Part shown: in pieces, positions 44,032 to 55,606 of the stretch | How positions within the stretch are numbered: position 1 is the stretch's first letter | How the letters are laid out: each line of letters opens with the position of its first letter | Source of the DNA: Flavobacteriaceae bacterium | GTDB taxonomy: Bacteria > Bacteroidota > Bacteroidia > Flavobacteriales > Flavobacteriaceae | Direction of reading: 5' to 3' | Assembly: GCA_029243245.1 (NCBI GenBank) | Contig: JAQWSK010000004.1 | Location: forward strand, 124,001 to 188,000 | Length of the DNA stretch: 64,000 nucleotides | The notes under the pieces: generated by a model | Database searches by the model: none | The model's input: the letters and a program-made list of their open reading frames with translations, nothing else | What the model was told of the DNA's origin: nothing | Translations under genes and position numbers: made by a program

Positions 44032-46473
44032 TTACTTTTTTCCAATCCTTATGATGTCAGCAAAAATACCAGCCGCAGTTACTTCTGCACCAGCTCCAGC
44101 ACCCTTTACTATTAATGGTTGATCTGCGTATCGATTAGTATAAAACAAAATTATATTATCACTTCCTTCTAGATTATAAAAATCATGATTTTCATTTATA
44201 TATTGTAACCCAACACTTGCTATGCCATTTTCTAATTGAGCAACATATTTTAGTCTACATTTCTTCAATTCGGCATCTAATAGAATTTTATTAAAGTGAT
44301 TTGAATTACTCTCCAAGCTATTGTAAAATTCTTCTTTTGTTGAAGCAGCTATTGAATCATTTGGTAAAAATGAATCATTTTTTATTTCACTTAGCTCAAT
44401 ATTTAAACCAGATTCTCTTGCTAGAATCAAAATTTTTCTAGCAACGTCAGTCCCGCTTAAATCTATTTTAGGATCTGGCTCTGTATAGCCTAATTCTTCA
44501 GCTTTTCTAACTACATCCGCAAATGTTTTTCCTTTTTTAAAATTATTAAAAATATAATTTAAACTTCCAGATAAAATTGCCTGAATTTTTAATATCCGAT
44601 CACCTGATGCAACTAAGTTATTTAGGGTGTCAATAACAGGAAGGCCTGCACCAACATTTGTTTCGAATAAAAAAGGACTATTGAATTTTCTTGAAATAGA
44701 TTTTAAATTTATATAATTTTTTAATTCATCAGCACAAGCAATTTTATTACAAGTAACAACTGCTATATTATTATTTAAATAATTAGAATACTTTTTTGAT
44801 ATTAATTCACTAGCTGTATTATCTATAAAAATGGAGTTTCTTAAATTTTTTGATTTTATATGGTCGAAAAATAATGTTCTATCAGCTTTAATTCCACTTT
44901 CTAAATACGATTTCCAACCTACTAAATCAATAGGCTTTTCACTTAAAATCATTTTTTTTGAGTTTGAAAGACCCATTACTCGTATTTTTAAATGAAGGTT
45001 ATCAGAAAGATATTTTTCTTGTTGACGTATTTGTTCTAATAATTTTCCTCCAACATTTCCAACTCCAGTGACAAAAAGGTTTAATTCTTTAATTTGAGAT
45101 TCAAAAAAGCTTTCATGTAAAGTGTTTAAGGCTTTTTTAATATTGATCTTATCAATAATTATTGAGATATTCCTTTCTGATGCACCTTGTGCTATTGCTC
45201 GGATATTAATATTATTAGATCCTAGACTGCTAAATAATTTTCCACTTATTCCTTGATGATCTTTCATTTTATCTCCAACAATTGCTAGATTAACCATGTC
45301 ACCCTCTATTTTTGCAGGAAAAACTTTACTTAAACTTATTTCAAATTTAAACTCATCATCAATTGAATTTTTTGCTTCTTCAGCATCCTCATTATTAATA
45401 CCTATGCAAATTGAATATTCAGACGATGCTTGAGTAATCATTATTATATTTATATTTTTTTTTGAAATCGCTTCAAAAAGCCTATTTGAAAATCCAGGAA
45501 TTCCTATCATTCCATTTCCTTCTAGAGTCACGAGAGCTACATTATCAATATGACTAATCCCCTTAACAATCTGACCATTAGTGTTGCTAAAATTAGTAAT
45601 TAATGTGCCTTGTTCATCTGGTTTAAATGTGTTTTTTATAATTAATGGTATTTGTTTCTCAATGATTGGTTGAAGAGTTGGAGGGTAAATTACTTTAGCT
45701 CCAAAGTGAGACAGCTCCATAGCTTCATAATAAGACAGGTTAGTTATTGGCATAGCTTGACTTACTAGTTTAGGATTTGCTGTGTACATTCCACTTACAT
45801 CTGTCCAAATTTCCAAAACATCAGCATCTAAAATATTTGCTATAAGAGCTGCTGTATAGTCTGAGCCTCCTCTGCCGAGTGTCGTTGGTTCCCCATTTTT
45901 ATCTGATGCAATAAACCCTGGAATTAATGTAACTTTATAATTATTTTTATTAAAAAAATCAAGTACTTTATTTCTAGTATTGATTATGTTGACAATTTCA
46001 CGATTATTTTGTTTCTCAGTTTCAATTAAGTTTCTTGAATCTACATGGATAACATTAATTTCTTGACTCTTTAAAATCTCAAATAAAATTGAACTAGAAA
46101 GAACTTCTCCAAAACTTGTTATAGTTGCAGAAGATTTTAAAGTTATTTCTTTTAATGAAAAAACAGAATCAAGAAGGTTTTCGAGATTATTAAGTTGAGT
46201 TTTTACAAAACTAACTATATTACTTTGCTTTGTAACCGGTATTCTGTTTTTGATTAATTCTAAGTGTCTTTCCTCTATAACATTAATATTATTTTTAAAA
46301 CTTTTATCTCCTTTACCTGCTTTTTCTATCATCATTGAGAGAATATCTGTAATTCCGCCCAATGCTGAAACAACAACTGTAAGATTGTTTTTATTTTTTT
46401 TAATAATTTCAGAAACACAATCTATAGATTTTGCGTTAGAAACTGATGTTCCTCCAAATTTTATAACTTTCAT
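44032..46473 (-). CDS. thrA: Bifunctional aspartokinase / homoserine dehydrogenase
   Basis: Fused enzyme of 813 residues catalysing the first and third steps from aspartate to homoserine. The aspartokinase half begins with KFGGTSV (4-10) and has LGRGGSDYTAALIA; ACT domains occupy about 310-460. The homoserine dehydrogenase half has the Rossmann motif VTGVGNVGGKLLEQ and the later GSLNYIFN and GYTEPDPKIDLSGTDVARK catalytic region. The ACT pair should give feedback inhibition by threonine. It is the first gene of thrABC; a 32-bp palindrome lies about 105 bases upstream. Confidence 0.96.
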   Translation of the reverse strand: MKVIKFGGTSVSNAKSIDCVSEIIKKNKNNLTVVVSALGGITDILSMMIEKAGKGDKSFKNNINVIEERHLELIKNRIPVTKQSNIVSFVKTQLNNLENLLDSVFSLKEITLKSSATITSFGEVLSSSILFEILKSQEINVIHVDSRNLIETEKQNNREIVNIINTRNKVLDFFNKNNYKVTLIPGFIASDKNGEPTTLGRGGSDYTAALIANILDADVLEIWTDVSGMYTANPKLVSQAMPITNLSYYEAMELSHFGAKVIYPPTLQPIIEKQIPLIIKNTFKPDEQGTLITNFSNTNGQIVKGISHIDNVALVTLEGNGMIGIPGFSNRLFEAISKKNINIIMITQASSEYSICIGINNEDAEEAKNSIDDEFKFEISLSKVFPAKIEGDMVNLAIVGDKMKDHQGISGKLFSSLGSNNINIRAIAQGASERNISIIIDKINIKKALNTLHESFFESQIKELNLFVTGVGNVGGKLLEQIRQQEKYLSDNLHLKIRVMGLSNSKKMILSEKPIDLVGWKSYLESGIKADRTLFFDHIKSKNLRNSIFIDNTASELISKKYSNYLNNNIAVVTCNKIACADELKNYINLKSISRKFNSPFLFETNVGAGLPVIDTLNNLVASGDRILKIQAILSGSLNYIFNNFKKGKTFADVVRKAEELGYTEPDPKIDLSGTDVARKILILARESGLNIELSEIKNDSFLPNDSIAASTKEEFYNSLESNSNHFNKILLDAELKKCRLKYVAQLENGIASVGLQYINENHDFYNLEGSDNIILFYTNRYADQPLIVKGAGAGAEVTAAGIFADIIRIGKK

Positions 46474-46578
46474 TATTTAAAGAATAGTATGAATTTTCAA
46501 AAAGTAAAACTATGTTTAATGGGTGATTGTATTACTATGCTTAATTGAATTAACAAAAAGCATTTTATTCAGATATGA

Positions 46579-46610
46579 TTAATGAATACCCCTCGAGGGG
46601 TATTCATTAA
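46579..46610. repeat. 32-bp perfect palindrome between clpC and thrA
   Basis: Two 14-base arms, TTAATGAATACCCC and its exact complement GGGGTATTCATTAA, around a TCGA centre that is itself self-complementary. It stands in a 223-base gap with clpC upstream and thrA downstream, both leftward. It could form a strong GC-cored hairpin in RNA or be a dimeric protein-binding site. Neither side has a run of T, so it is not a standard intrinsic terminator. Confidence 0.85.
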
Positions 46611-46663
46611 AGCTTCTATAATAGGTTGAGATATAAACAACATAGAGCAAAAATAGTAAAATG

Positions 46664-46688
46664 TTTTGTTTTTATTATAAAAACAAAA
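46664..46688. repeat. AT-only inverted repeat after clpC
   Basis: A 12-base inverted repeat with a single-base centre: TTTTGTTTTTAT then ATAAAAACAAAA. It starts 9 bases beyond the clpC stop. It may protect the clpC mRNA end or help termination, but the stem has only two G-C pairs and no following T run, so the call is weak. Confidence 0.4.
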
Positions 46689-46696
46689 ATGTTTTC

Positions 46697-49249
46697 CTAC
46701 GAAGATGTAGCTTTAACTTTAGAAATAGTAAGGGTTTCATTATTTTTTGAGTGGTCTATTGTGATAGAGTCACCATCATTTATTGAATTACTAACTATTT
46801 GCTCAGCTATTAAATCCTCAACATATTTTTGAAGCGCTCTTTTAAGTGGTCTTGCGCCATATTTAGTATCATATCCCTTTTCAACTATAAAATCTTTTGC
46901 AGATTTAGTTAAAACTATAGAATATCCTAATTTTTCAACACGGAGTATTAGTTTCTTTAACTCAATTTCAACAATACTAGATATTGCTTTTTTATCCAAT
47001 GAATTAAATATTACAAAGTCATCAATTCTATTTAAAAATTCTGGAGCAAATGTTTTTTTCAATGCATTTTGGATTACGCCTTTTTGAAGATCGACAGATT
47101 GAGCTTTTTGAGAAGAAGTTTCAAAGCCGACACCTGTCCCAAAATCTTTTAATTGACGAGCTCCAATATTTGATGTCATTATAATTATTGTGTTTTGAAA
47201 GTTTACTTTTCTACCTAAGCTATCTGTTAAAAATCCATCATCGAGAACCTGAAGCAACATATTAAAAACATCAGGATGGGCTTTTTCTACTTCATCTAAA
47301 AGTATTACTGAGTAAGGGCGTCTTCTTATTTTTTCACTTAATTGTCCACCTTCTTCATAGCCAACATAACCAGGAGGGGCACCAATTAATCTTGAAATAG
47401 CAAATTTTTCCATATACTCGCTCATATCTATACGGACAAGACTTTCTTCAGAATCAAAAATTTCCTCAGCTAATATTTTAGCTAATTGAGTTTTACCAAC
47501 TCCAGTTTGACCAAGAAAAATAAATGACCCAATTGGTTTGTCTGGCGCTTTTAGACCTGACCTGTTTCTTTGAATTGCTTTAACTACTTTTTCAACTGCT
47601 TCTTTCTGTCCAATTATTTTTTTAGATATAGTAGATGTAAGTTTTGAAAGTTTGTATTTTTCTGATTTTACTATTTTATTTACGGGTATATTAGTCATCA
47701 TAGACACAACATCAGCAATGTGATTTTCGTTCACGATTATCCGATTTTGCTTAGATGCTTCATTCCATTCTTCTTGAGCAATTAATAAATTTCGTTCAAT
47801 TTTTTTCTCATCATCACGAAGTTTTGCCGCTTCTTCATATTTCTGTTTTTTAACAACAGAATTTTTTTGTTTTTTAATATCTTCAAGTTCCTGTTCAAGT
47901 TTCACAATTTCTTCAGGGACATTCATGTTTTTAATATGAACACGAGCACCTGCTTCATCAAGTGCATCAATCGCTTTATCCGGGAGGAAACGATCAGACA
48001 TATACCTGAAACTAAGATCTACACATGCTTCAATAGCTTCATTTGTATAGCTTACATTATGATGATTTTCATATTTATCTTTAATATTTTTTAATATTTC
48101 AAGAGTTTCTTCAATTGAGGTTTCCTCAATTAATATTTTCTGAAAGCGTCGTTCAAGAGCTCCATCTTTTTCTATATTTTGTCTATATTCATCCAATGTT
48201 GTTGCTCCAATACATTGGATTTCTCCTCTAGAAAGAGCGGGTTTAAACATGTTAGACGCATCTAGGCTTCCTGTAGCTCCTCCAGCTCCTACAATTGTGT
48301 GAATTTCATCAATAAAAAGGATAATTTGATCATTTTTTTCTAATTCATTCATCACAGCTTTCATTCTTTCTTCAAATTGACCTCTATATTTTGTTCCAGC
48401 CACAAGACTTGCAAGATCTAGAGTAACAACTCTTTTATTATAAAGAACCCTTGAAACTCTTTTTTGAATTATTCTTAGTGCTAATCCTTCCGCTATAGCA
48501 GATTTTCCAACTCCAGGCTCTCCTATTAAAAGAGGGTTATTCTTTTTACGACGACTCAGAATTTGAGAAACCCTTTCTATTTCTTTTTCCCTTCCAACTA
48601 CAGGATCAAGTTTGTTGTTTAGAGCCATATTAGTTAAGTCTCTTCCAAAATTATCTAATACAGGAGTTTTTGATTTTTTATTTGATTTTGATTCTGATAT
48701 TGGAATAAAAGGGTCTTCTTTTTTTATTGAATTTTCTTCATCATTTTCTTTTTCATCAGGAAATGAATCATTACTAGTTAAATCTTCATAATCATTATTG
48801 TCATTAGCAATTAGAATCTTGAATTGTTCCTTTACAGATTCGTAATCGACATTTATGTTATATAATAATTTGGTGGTAGGATCATTTTCATTTCTAAGTA
48901 TACATAACAACAAGTGAACTGTATTAATTAAATCACTTTGAAAAAGTTTTGCTTCTAAAAATGTAGTTTTTAAAGCTCTTTCTGCTTGTCGTGTCAAGTG
49001 AAGATTCTTTTTTTCATTAACTGAAGAATTTGATTCGATAACCGCAGGATTCAAAATTTCAACTTTTTTTCTTAATAAATCTAAATCAATCTTCATGGAG
49101 GTTAAAATTGAAATAGCTTTTCCTCCACCATCCCTAAGCATACCAAGCATTAAATGCTCAGTTCCAATAAAGTTATGTCCTAATCTTATAGCTTCTTCTT
49201 TACTAAAAGCTATAACATCTTTTACACGAGGAGAGAAATTATCATCCAT
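46697..49249 (-). CDS. clpC: ATP-dependent Clp protease ATP-binding subunit ClpC
   Basis: AAA+ unfoldase of 850 residues that feeds substrates to ClpP. The N-terminal Clp repeat domain (about 3-145: [34 protein letters not shown]) is followed by an acidic linker, the first ATPase with [14 protein letters not shown], a middle UVR-type segment ([22 protein letters not shown]), and the second ATPase with [12 protein letters not shown] and the C-terminal ClpB-like D2 domain. The UVR segment separates ClpC from ClpA and ClpB. It is divergent from gyrA across a 222-base gap. Confidence 0.95.
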   Translation of the reverse strand: MDDNFSPRVKDVIAFSKEEAIRLGHNFIGTEHLMLGMLRDGGGKAISILTSMKIDLDLLRKKVEILNPAVIESNSSVNEKKNLHLTRQAERALKTTFLEAKLFQSDLINTVHLLLCILRNENDPTTKLLYNINVDYESVKEQFKILIANDNNDYEDLTSNDSFPDEKENDEENSIKKEDPFIPISESKSNKKSKTPVLDNFGRDLTNMALNNKLDPVVGREKEIERVSQILSRRKKNNPLLIGEPGVGKSAIAEGLALRIIQKRVSRVLYNKRVVTLDLASLVAGTKYRGQFEERMKAVMNELEKNDQIILFIDEIHTIVGAGGATGSLDASNMFKPALSRGEIQCIGATTLDEYRQNIEKDGALERRFQKILIEETSIEETLEILKNIKDKYENHHNVSYTNEAIEACVDLSFRYMSDRFLPDKAIDALDEAGARVHIKNMNVPEEIVKLEQELEDIKKQKNSVVKKQKYEEAAKLRDDEKKIERNLLIAQEEWNEASKQNRIIVNENHIADVVSMMTNIPVNKIVKSEKYKLSKLTSTISKKIIGQKEAVEKVVKAIQRNRSGLKAPDKPIGSFIFLGQTGVGKTQLAKILAEEIFDSEESLVRIDMSEYMEKFAISRLIGAPPGYVGYEEGGQLSEKIRRRPYSVILLDEVEKAHPDVFNMLLQVLDDGFLTDSLGRKVNFQNTIIIMTSNIGARQLKDFGTGVGFETSSQKAQSVDLQKGVIQNALKKTFAPEFLNRIDDFVIFNSLDKKAISSIVEIELKKLILRVEKLGYSIVLTKSAKDFIVEKGYDTKYGARPLKRALQKYVEDLIAEQIVSNSINDGDSITIDHSKNNETLTISKVKATSS

Positions 49250-49471
49250 AAAATCAAGTTTTTATATAACTATATAACGCAAAAAATGTTCCAAACTATA
49301 TGTTCATGTTAAAAAGACAAAAAATAATTGATTTATCAAAACTCCTAAGAGAAAAAATTATGATTATTATCTTTAATTGAATGTTAATAAATATCAAAAT
49401 AAAAGACTTTGTGATGACTATTAATTAGGACTCTTATAGTTATTTTCGTAGATACAGTAAAAAAACAAAAA

Positions 49472-52120
49472 ATGACTTCTGAAGAAAAATTGATTCCAAT
49501 CAATATTGAAGATGAAATGAAATCGGCTTACATAGATTATTCTATGTCTGTCATTGTGTCACGTGCCCTTCCAGATGTGCGTGATGGTTTGAAACCTGTT
49601 CACAGAAGAGTGCTTTATGGAATGCATGATATGGGTGTTAGGTCAACGACTGCTTACAGAAAATCTGCAAGAATAGTTGGAGATGTTTTAGGAAAATATC
49701 ATCCTCATGGAGACTCCTCTGTATATGATACTATGGTTCGCATGGCTCAAGAATGGAGTTTGAGATATTTGTTAGTTGATGGGCAAGGTAACTTTGGTTC
49801 TGTTGATGGTGATAGTCCAGCTGCAATGAGATATACGGAAGCAAGAATGAAAAAGATATCTGAAGATATGCTTGCTGATATTGAAAAGGAGACTGTTGAT
49901 CATCAGTTAAATTTTGATGATACATTAAAAGAGCCAACTGTCCTTCCAACAAAGATTCCTAATTTATTAGTTAATGGTGCTTCAGGAATTGCTGTTGGTA
50001 TGGCTACAAATATGCCTCCACATAATTTAACAGAAATAATAAATGGAATAATATTATTTATTGATAAAACTTTTATTCAAGAAGTTGGTCTTTCTGAAGA
50101 AGTTCAAGTAACTGAAAATGAAGCTATAGAATCGTTAGTTAATAAACAATCAGATGAAAAGTATTCTCCTACAAAAAAAGAAATTTCTGTTGAGCAGAAT
50201 TTATTGAAGAAAAGTAAAAAAAGTGAAAATGATATTAACGCATTAATGCAACATATTAAAGCTCCTGATTTTCCAACAGGTGGTATAATCTATGGTTATG
50301 AGGGGGTTCGTGATGCTTTTCATACTGGACGTGGTAGAATAGTTATTAGAGCCAAGGCAATAATTGAAGAGGTTAAAGGTAGAGAGTGTATTATTGTAAC
50401 TGAAATTCCATTTCAAGTTAATAAAGCTGAAATGATTAGAAAAACAGCTGAATTAATTAATGACAAGAAAATAGAGGGAATTTCTAATATTAGAGATGAA
50501 TCTGATAGAAAGGGTATGCGTGTCGTCTATATTTTAAAGCGTGATTCAATCCCTAACATAGTTTTAAATAAATTATTTAAATATACTGCTTTGCAGTCTT
50601 CTTTTAGTGTCAACAATATTGCTCTTGTAAAAGGAAGACCACAAATGTTAAACCTTAAGGATATGATTTTACATTTTGTAGATCATCGTCATGAGGTTGT
50701 CATTAGAAGAACTAAATTTGAGTTAAAAAAAGCTGAAAACCGTTCACATGTTCTAGAAGGCTTAATTATAGCTTCAGATAACATTGATAGTGTGATAGCG
50801 CTTATTAGAAGCTCAAAAAGCCCAGATGAAGCTAGAGAAAAACTCATGGGTAAATTCAAGTTGTCAGAAATTCAAGCTAAGGCAATTGTTGAAATGAGAC
50901 TTCGTCAACTTACAGGTTTAGAGCAAGATAAGTTACGTTCTGAATTTGATGAACTTCAAAAAAACATTACTGACTTAAAAAATATTCTTGACAAAAAAGA
51001 TCGCCGGATGGAAATTATTAAAACAGAACTTGAAGAGGTAAAGGAAAAATATGGTGATAATAGACGTTCTGAAATTGATTATGCTGGAGGAAATTTTAGT
51101 ATAGAAGATATGATTCCTAATGAGAAAGTTGTTATTACAATATCTCATGCTGGTTATATTAAAAGAACACCATTATCTGAATATAAGACACAAAACAGAG
51201 GTGGAGTTGGTCAAAAAGCATCCACAACAAGGAATGAAGACTTTTTAGAGGATCTTTTTGTAGGAACGAATCACCAATATATGCTCTTTTTTACTCAAAA
51301 AGGAAAATGTTTTTGGATGCGGGTATATGAAATTCCAGAGGGCTCTAAAATTTCTAAGGGAAGAGCTATACAAAATCTTGTAAACATAGAGCAAGATGAT
51401 AAGGTTAAAGCATTTATATGCACTCAAGATCTGAAAAATGAAGTTTATATAAATAGTCACTATGTAATCATGGCTACAAAAAAAGGTCAGGTTAAAAAAA
51501 CATCATTAGAAAAGTATTCTAGACCTAGAGCAAATGGAATTAATGCTATCACTATTAAGGAAGATGATGAATTATTAGAAGCAAAATTAACTAACGGTAC
51601 AAGTCAAATTATTTTAGCTGTCAAATCTGGAAAGGCAATAAGATTTGAAGAAAGTAAAACAAGACCTATGGGAAGAGGTGCCTCTGGAGTTCGTGGAATT
51701 AGACTTAAAAATGATTCAGATGAAGTTATAGGAATGGTTTCTGTTAATGATATGGACGCTAATATTTTAGTCGTTTCTGAAAATGGTTATGGAAAAAGAT
51801 CTAGTTTGGATGGTTACCGAATTACTAATAGAGGAGGCAAAGGCGTTAAAACAATTTCTGTCACTGAAAAAACTGGGGAATTAGTTTCTGTTAAAAGTGT
51901 TTCTGATTCAGATGATTTAATGATTATTAATAAATCTGGCATTGCAATAAGAATGGAAGTTGAGAATCTCAGAGTAATGGGTAGAGCTACTCAGGGAGTA
52001 AAATTAATTAATTTAAAGTCTAATGATCAAATTGCAGCGGTAGCAAAAGTCATGAAAGATGATGAAACTATTGAAGATGTTGATGATATTGAAGTAAGTG
52101 ATGGAGCTGTAATTGAATAA
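49472..52120 (+). CDS. gyrA: DNA gyrase subunit A (with internal insertion)
   Basis: Breakage-reunion subunit of gyrase. The catalytic tyrosine is Y121 in [10 protein letters not shown]; the quinolone-resistance region reads [11 protein letters not shown], with serine and aspartate at the usual sensitive positions (82 and 86). A GyrA-box-like NRGGKG lies in the C-terminal beta-pinwheel, with the six-blade repeats following. 882 residues. Between FID (196-198) and [14 protein letters not shown] (from 258) there are about 59 residues where homologues usually have about 8-10; the extra stretch is charged and low in aromatic residues, probably a disordered loop. The acidic C-terminal tail ([12 protein letters not shown]) fits Bacteroidota. 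Confidence 0.95.
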   Translation: MTSEEKLIPINIEDEMKSAYIDYSMSVIVSRALPDVRDGLKPVHRRVLYGMHDMGVRSTTAYRKSARIVGDVLGKYHPHGDSSVYDTMVRMAQEWSLRYLLVDGQGNFGSVDGDSPAAMRYTEARMKKISEDMLADIEKETVDHQLNFDDTLKEPTVLPTKIPNLLVNGASGIAVGMATNMPPHNLTEIINGIILFIDKTFIQEVGLSEEVQVTENEAIESLVNKQSDEKYSPTKKEISVEQNLLKKSKKSENDINALMQHIKAPDFPTGGIIYGYEGVRDAFHTGRGRIVIRAKAIIEEVKGRECIIVTEIPFQVNKAEMIRKTAELINDKKIEGISNIRDESDRKGMRVVYILKRDSIPNIVLNKLFKYTALQSSFSVNNIALVKGRPQMLNLKDMILHFVDHRHEVVIRRTKFELKKAENRSHVLEGLIIASDNIDSVIALIRSSKSPDEAREKLMGKFKLSEIQAKAIVEMRLRQLTGLEQDKLRSEFDELQKNITDLKNILDKKDRRMEIIKTELEEVKEKYGDNRRSEIDYAGGNFSIEDMIPNEKVVITISHAGYIKRTPLSEYKTQNRGGVGQKASTTRNEDFLEDLFVGTNHQYMLFFTQKGKCFWMRVYEIPEGSKISKGRAIQNLVNIEQDDKVKAFICTQDLKNEVYINSHYVIMATKKGQVKKTSLEKYSRPRANGINAITIKEDDELLEAKLTNGTSQIILAVKSGKAIRFEESKTRPMGRGASGVRGIRLKNDSDEVIGMVSVNDMDANILVVSENGYGKRSSLDGYRITNRGGKGVKTISVTEKTGELVSVKSVSDSDDLMIINKSGIAIRMEVENLRVMGRATQGVKLINLKSNDQIAAVAKVMKDDETIEDVDDIEVSDGAVIE

Positions 52121-52152
52121 ATTCTATTAATTTTATAATAAAACAAGAAATA

Positions 52153-53388
52153 ATGAAAAAAATTACAACTCTTTTTTTTATACTCTTGAGCACTATAATA
52201 TTTGCTCAAAAAAAAGAATTCAGATTGGCAGAAAAAGCTTTTAAAAAGGGAAATGTTTCATTATCAGAATCTATCATTTCTGATAATGAAGCTCTCTTTA
52301 ACACTGCGGATGATAAAATAAAAAATCAGGTAAAGCTTTTATCTGCTAGAATTAATCATCATAATAAAAACTATTCGGCTGCTTTAAGTAGTTACATTGA
52401 ATTAAAAAATAATCCTGCTTTTAAAACATTAGCAACTGAACGATTAAATGTTTTGTCAGGGGATTTAATTACTGCTGCTATTGAGGAAAGTGAAGCAAAA
52501 GAATACATTGAATCTTCAAAAAAACTGTACATGGCATATACTATAAATAATGATGTTGGCATTGATTTTCTTTATTATGCCGCGCAAAATGCTATAAATG
52601 GATTAGGTTATGATATGGCTTTGAATTACTTACTTGAATTAAAAGAAAAGAAATATACAGGTGTAGTTACTAATTATTTTGCAAAGGAGGTTGCTACTGG
52701 AAAAGAAACTCCTTTAGATGCGAATCAATACATGTTTTATCAAAAGTCTGATGAATATACTGATTTTAGAGAGGAAGAAACTATCTCCAAATATCCTGAA
52801 ATAGTTAAGAATATTGCCCTTATATATGCAAAGCAAGGTGAAACTGATAAAGCGCTTCAAGCTGTAAAAGAAGCTCGAGTGGAAAATCCTAATGATGTGA
52901 ATTTAATTCTTACTGCTGCTGAAATTTATATTGAATTAGGTGAAAAGAAGAAATTTAGAGAATTGATATCTCAAGCTATTGAAAAAGATCCAAACAACAC
53001 AATATTATACTTTAATTTAGGGGTTGTGAATAATGATTTAGGTGATAGTAAATCTGCTAAAAAATATTATCAGAAGGCCATTGAAATTGATCCTACTTAT
53101 GAGGCTGCTTATTTTAACTTAACCTCGCTAATTTTATCAGGGGAATCTGCTATAGTAGATGAAATGAATACATTAGGAACTTCTAGAGCAGATAATGCTA
53201 GATATGATGTTCTAAAGATAAGTAGAGAGGCTTTATACCTTGAATGTGTTCCTTTATTAAAAAAATTAATTGATATAAATAAAAATAGAGAGGCAATTTC
53301 TACATTGATGAATATTTATGGAACAATTGGTGATAATGAAGGTTATATGAAAATGAAAAAAATGCTTGAAGAGATAAACCCAGATTAA
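52153..53388 (+). CDS. Exported tetratricopeptide-repeat protein
   Basis: A 411-residue protein with a signal peptide (about 1-18, ending IIFAQ). TPR units are readable in the C-terminal half, best at about 217-250 (KNIALIYAKQGETDKALQAV), 251-284, and 285-318 (TILYFNLGVVNNDLGDSKSA and YYQKAIEIDPTYEAAYFN). The N-terminal half is also helical and probably holds degenerate repeats. Periplasmic or outer-membrane-associated scaffolding is likely, with no enzymatic motif. It lies 32 bases after gyrA, so may be co-transcribed with it. Confidence 0.85.
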   Translation: MKKITTLFFILLSTIIFAQKKEFRLAEKAFKKGNVSLSESIISDNEALFNTADDKIKNQVKLLSARINHHNKNYSAALSSYIELKNNPAFKTLATERLNVLSGDLITAAIEESEAKEYIESSKKLYMAYTINNDVGIDFLYYAAQNAINGLGYDMALNYLLELKEKKYTGVVTNYFAKEVATGKETPLDANQYMFYQKSDEYTDFREEETISKYPEIVKNIALIYAKQGETDKALQAVKEARVENPNDVNLILTAAEIYIELGEKKKFRELISQAIEKDPNNTILYFNLGVVNNDLGDSKSAKKYYQKAIEIDPTYEAAYFNLTSLILSGESAIVDEMNTLGTSRADNARYDVLKISREALYLECVPLLKKLIDINKNREAISTLMNIYGTIGDNEGYMKMKKMLEEINPD

Positions 53389-53471
53389 TTTTTATGTTTT
53401 GGAATATCAAATAAGTTCTCTTTTTTAATGGGGGTGTATTTAGTATAAATTAATGAGTTAAATACATTTAC

Positions 53472-53479
53472 TATTTTTG
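53472..53479 (+). promoter_or_regulatory. Putative -7 promoter box of the HD-domain gene
   Basis: TATTTTTG matches TAnnTTTG. The predicted start near 53483 gives a 12-base leader to the TTG start at 53495, supporting that unusual start codon. Confidence 0.4.
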
Positions 53480-53494
53480 AATTAAATTCATCGT

Positions 53495-55534
53495 TTGAAA
53501 AATTTTTATAGTTATTTTATTCATAATCAAGCGTTTTTGTATAAGCTGCTTCTTTTTATAAGTTGTAGTGTTTTTGTTATTTATATCTTCCCTAGAGGAG
53601 GACAATTTAAATATGAGTTTCAAAAAGGAAAGCTATGGCAGCATCCAAGCTTATATGCACCTTTTGATTTCACTATTCAAAAATCCGAAGAAGAACTCGC
53701 AGAAGAAAACAAAACAATTGAGATTCAGCAGCCTAAATATTATAGATATAATACATCTATTTATGAGGAAATAGTTTCAAAATATTTTGATCAATTTAAT
53801 TTATTTTTTGAAAAAAATAAATTAAACGATAAATTAATATTATTTGGAAGAGAATTAATAGATAAAATATATGAATACGGTGTATTACCAATTAATTTCA
53901 AATCGGAAAATAAAAATTTATATTTAATTCGAAATACTGAAGAAATTTCTCTGAGTATTGATCAGTTTTTTGAACTAAAGAACCTAAATGATTTTGTTTT
54001 AGAGGAAACTAATACTGCTTTTTTAAATGATTATAATGACGAATACTATAATCTTTTATTTGATTTAGTTCAACCAAATATAACAATTGATGAAGATTTC
54101 ACAAATCAAGCTTTAAAAGAATCATTGAGCTCTATATCACCTACTAGAGATTTTATCTCTAAAGGGAAACTTATTATAGCTCAAGGTGAAATTGTAGAGG
54201 GTGAAAATTTTCTTCAATTAGAATCTCTAAAGAAAGAATTTTTGTCATTAAATATTTCTTCTAAACAAGAGCATACGATTCTACTTGGGTATTCCATATT
54301 AATAAGTGCTGTTTTTTTAATGCTTTTTTTATTTATTAAAAATTATAGATCTAAGATTTATCAAAACAATAAAGATTTAACTTTTATTATTTTTAATATT
54401 ATTTTTATTTTGGGAGCAACCACTTTAATATTAAGATTTAACGGCAATTACTATTATGCGATGCCATTATGTATACTTCCTTTAACATTAAAAACATTTT
54501 ATGATGCAAGACTAGGCCTTTTTACTCATGTTTTAACAGTTTTACTTCTAGGTTTTGTAGTTCCAAATGGTTTTGAATTTGTATTTCTTCAAATAATAGC
54601 TGGAATAGTAATTATTCAAACCCAAACAGAGCTACATAAACGAGCAAGTATTTTTGTTTCTGTTAGTCAAATTGTACTTGTTTACTTATTGGGGTATTTT
54701 GCTTTTTCTATTATTCATGAGGGTAATTTTAATTCTATAGACATAAATATTGTATTATATTTTATAATTAATGGTATGCTGACTCTTTTCGTTCAACCAT
54801 TAATTTATGTTTTTGAAAAAGTGTTTGGTTTGGTTTCAGACATTACATTATTAGAATTTTCCGATACAAATTCAAAATTACTGAAGGAATTATCTGAAAA
54901 AGCACCAGGAACCTTCAATCACTCACTACAAGTTGCTAATTTAGCTGAATCTGCTGCCAATGAAATTGGGGCAAATAGCCTTTTAGTAAGAGTAGGGAGT
55001 TTATATCATGATATTGGAAAAATTAATGCCCCTACTTTTTATTCAGAAAATCAAAAATCTTCAGTTTCACCTCATGAAGATCTTCCCCCAGAACAAAGCG
55101 CTGAAATTATTATTGGACATGTAAATGAAGGGATTGCAATTGCTAAAAAAAACAATATTCCAGATAGAGTTATTGATTTCATAAGAACACATCATGGCAA
55201 CAACACTGTTTATTATTTTTATCAAAAGGCTATAGAATTATATGGAGAGACTTATGTGAATGAAAAAAAATTTAAATATCCAGGACCAATACCTTTTTCT
55301 AAGGAAACAGCTATTTTAATGATGGCTGATTCTGTAGAAGCTGCTTCTAAAAGTTTAAGAACCCCTACGTTTGAAAAAATTCAAGATTTTGTTACTCAAT
55401 TAATTGATAAACAAATGATTGGAAAACAATTTGAACAGTCTAACATAACTTTACATGAAATAGAGCTTGTTAAAAAAGTTTTAATTAAAAGGCTAGTTAA
55501 TATTTATCATTTGAGAATTGAGTATCCGGAATGA
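53495..55534 (+). CDS. 7TM-HD family phosphohydrolase (PgpH-like c-di-AMP phosphodiesterase)
   Basis: A 679-residue membrane protein. One N-terminal helix (about 15-32), an extracytoplasmic 7TMR-HDED domain (about 40-255), a seven-helix bundle (about 265-440), then a cytoplasmic HD domain. The metal ligands are in FNHSLQVANLAE, GSLYHDIGKINAP, IIIGHVNEGI, FIRTHHGN and MMADSVEAAS. PgpH of Listeria with this architecture breaks down c-di-AMP. The start is TTG at 53495; no ATG precedes the first helix, and a promoter box lies at the right distance. Loss of c-di-AMP control is not testable here because no synthase gene is present. Confidence 0.9.
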   Translation: MKNFYSYFIHNQAFLYKLLLFISCSVFVIYIFPRGGQFKYEFQKGKLWQHPSLYAPFDFTIQKSEEELAEENKTIEIQQPKYYRYNTSIYEEIVSKYFDQFNLFFEKNKLNDKLILFGRELIDKIYEYGVLPINFKSENKNLYLIRNTEEISLSIDQFFELKNLNDFVLEETNTAFLNDYNDEYYNLLFDLVQPNITIDEDFTNQALKESLSSISPTRDFISKGKLIIAQGEIVEGENFLQLESLKKEFLSLNISSKQEHTILLGYSILISAVFLMLFLFIKNYRSKIYQNNKDLTFIIFNIIFILGATTLILRFNGNYYYAMPLCILPLTLKTFYDARLGLFTHVLTVLLLGFVVPNGFEFVFLQIIAGIVIIQTQTELHKRASIFVSVSQIVLVYLLGYFAFSIIHEGNFNSIDINIVLYFIINGMLTLFVQPLIYVFEKVFGLVSDITLLEFSDTNSKLLKELSEKAPGTFNHSLQVANLAESAANEIGANSLLVRVGSLYHDIGKINAPTFYSENQKSSVSPHEDLPPEQSAEIIIGHVNEGIAIAKKNNIPDRVIDFIRTHHGNNTVYYFYQKAIELYGETYVNEKKFKYPGPIPFSKETAILMMADSVEAASKSLRTPTFEKIQDFVTQLIDKQMIGKQFEQSNITLHEIELVKKVLIKRLVNIYHLRIEYPE

Positions 55535-55606
55535 TGTTTTATTAAAAAATATTTGTTGTTATCAGCTTAAACTTTAGATTTGCAAATCTTTATCATATCC
55601 TAATTA

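Noticed and set aside
46664-46688. AT-rich inverted repeat as clpC terminator
   Set aside because: Only two G-C pairs in the stem and no T run beyond it; kept as a repeat, not called as a terminator.
49731-49952. 73-residue open frame opposite gyrA
   Set aside because: Antisense shadow over the active-site region; composition dominated by Q, L and H, with no start signal.
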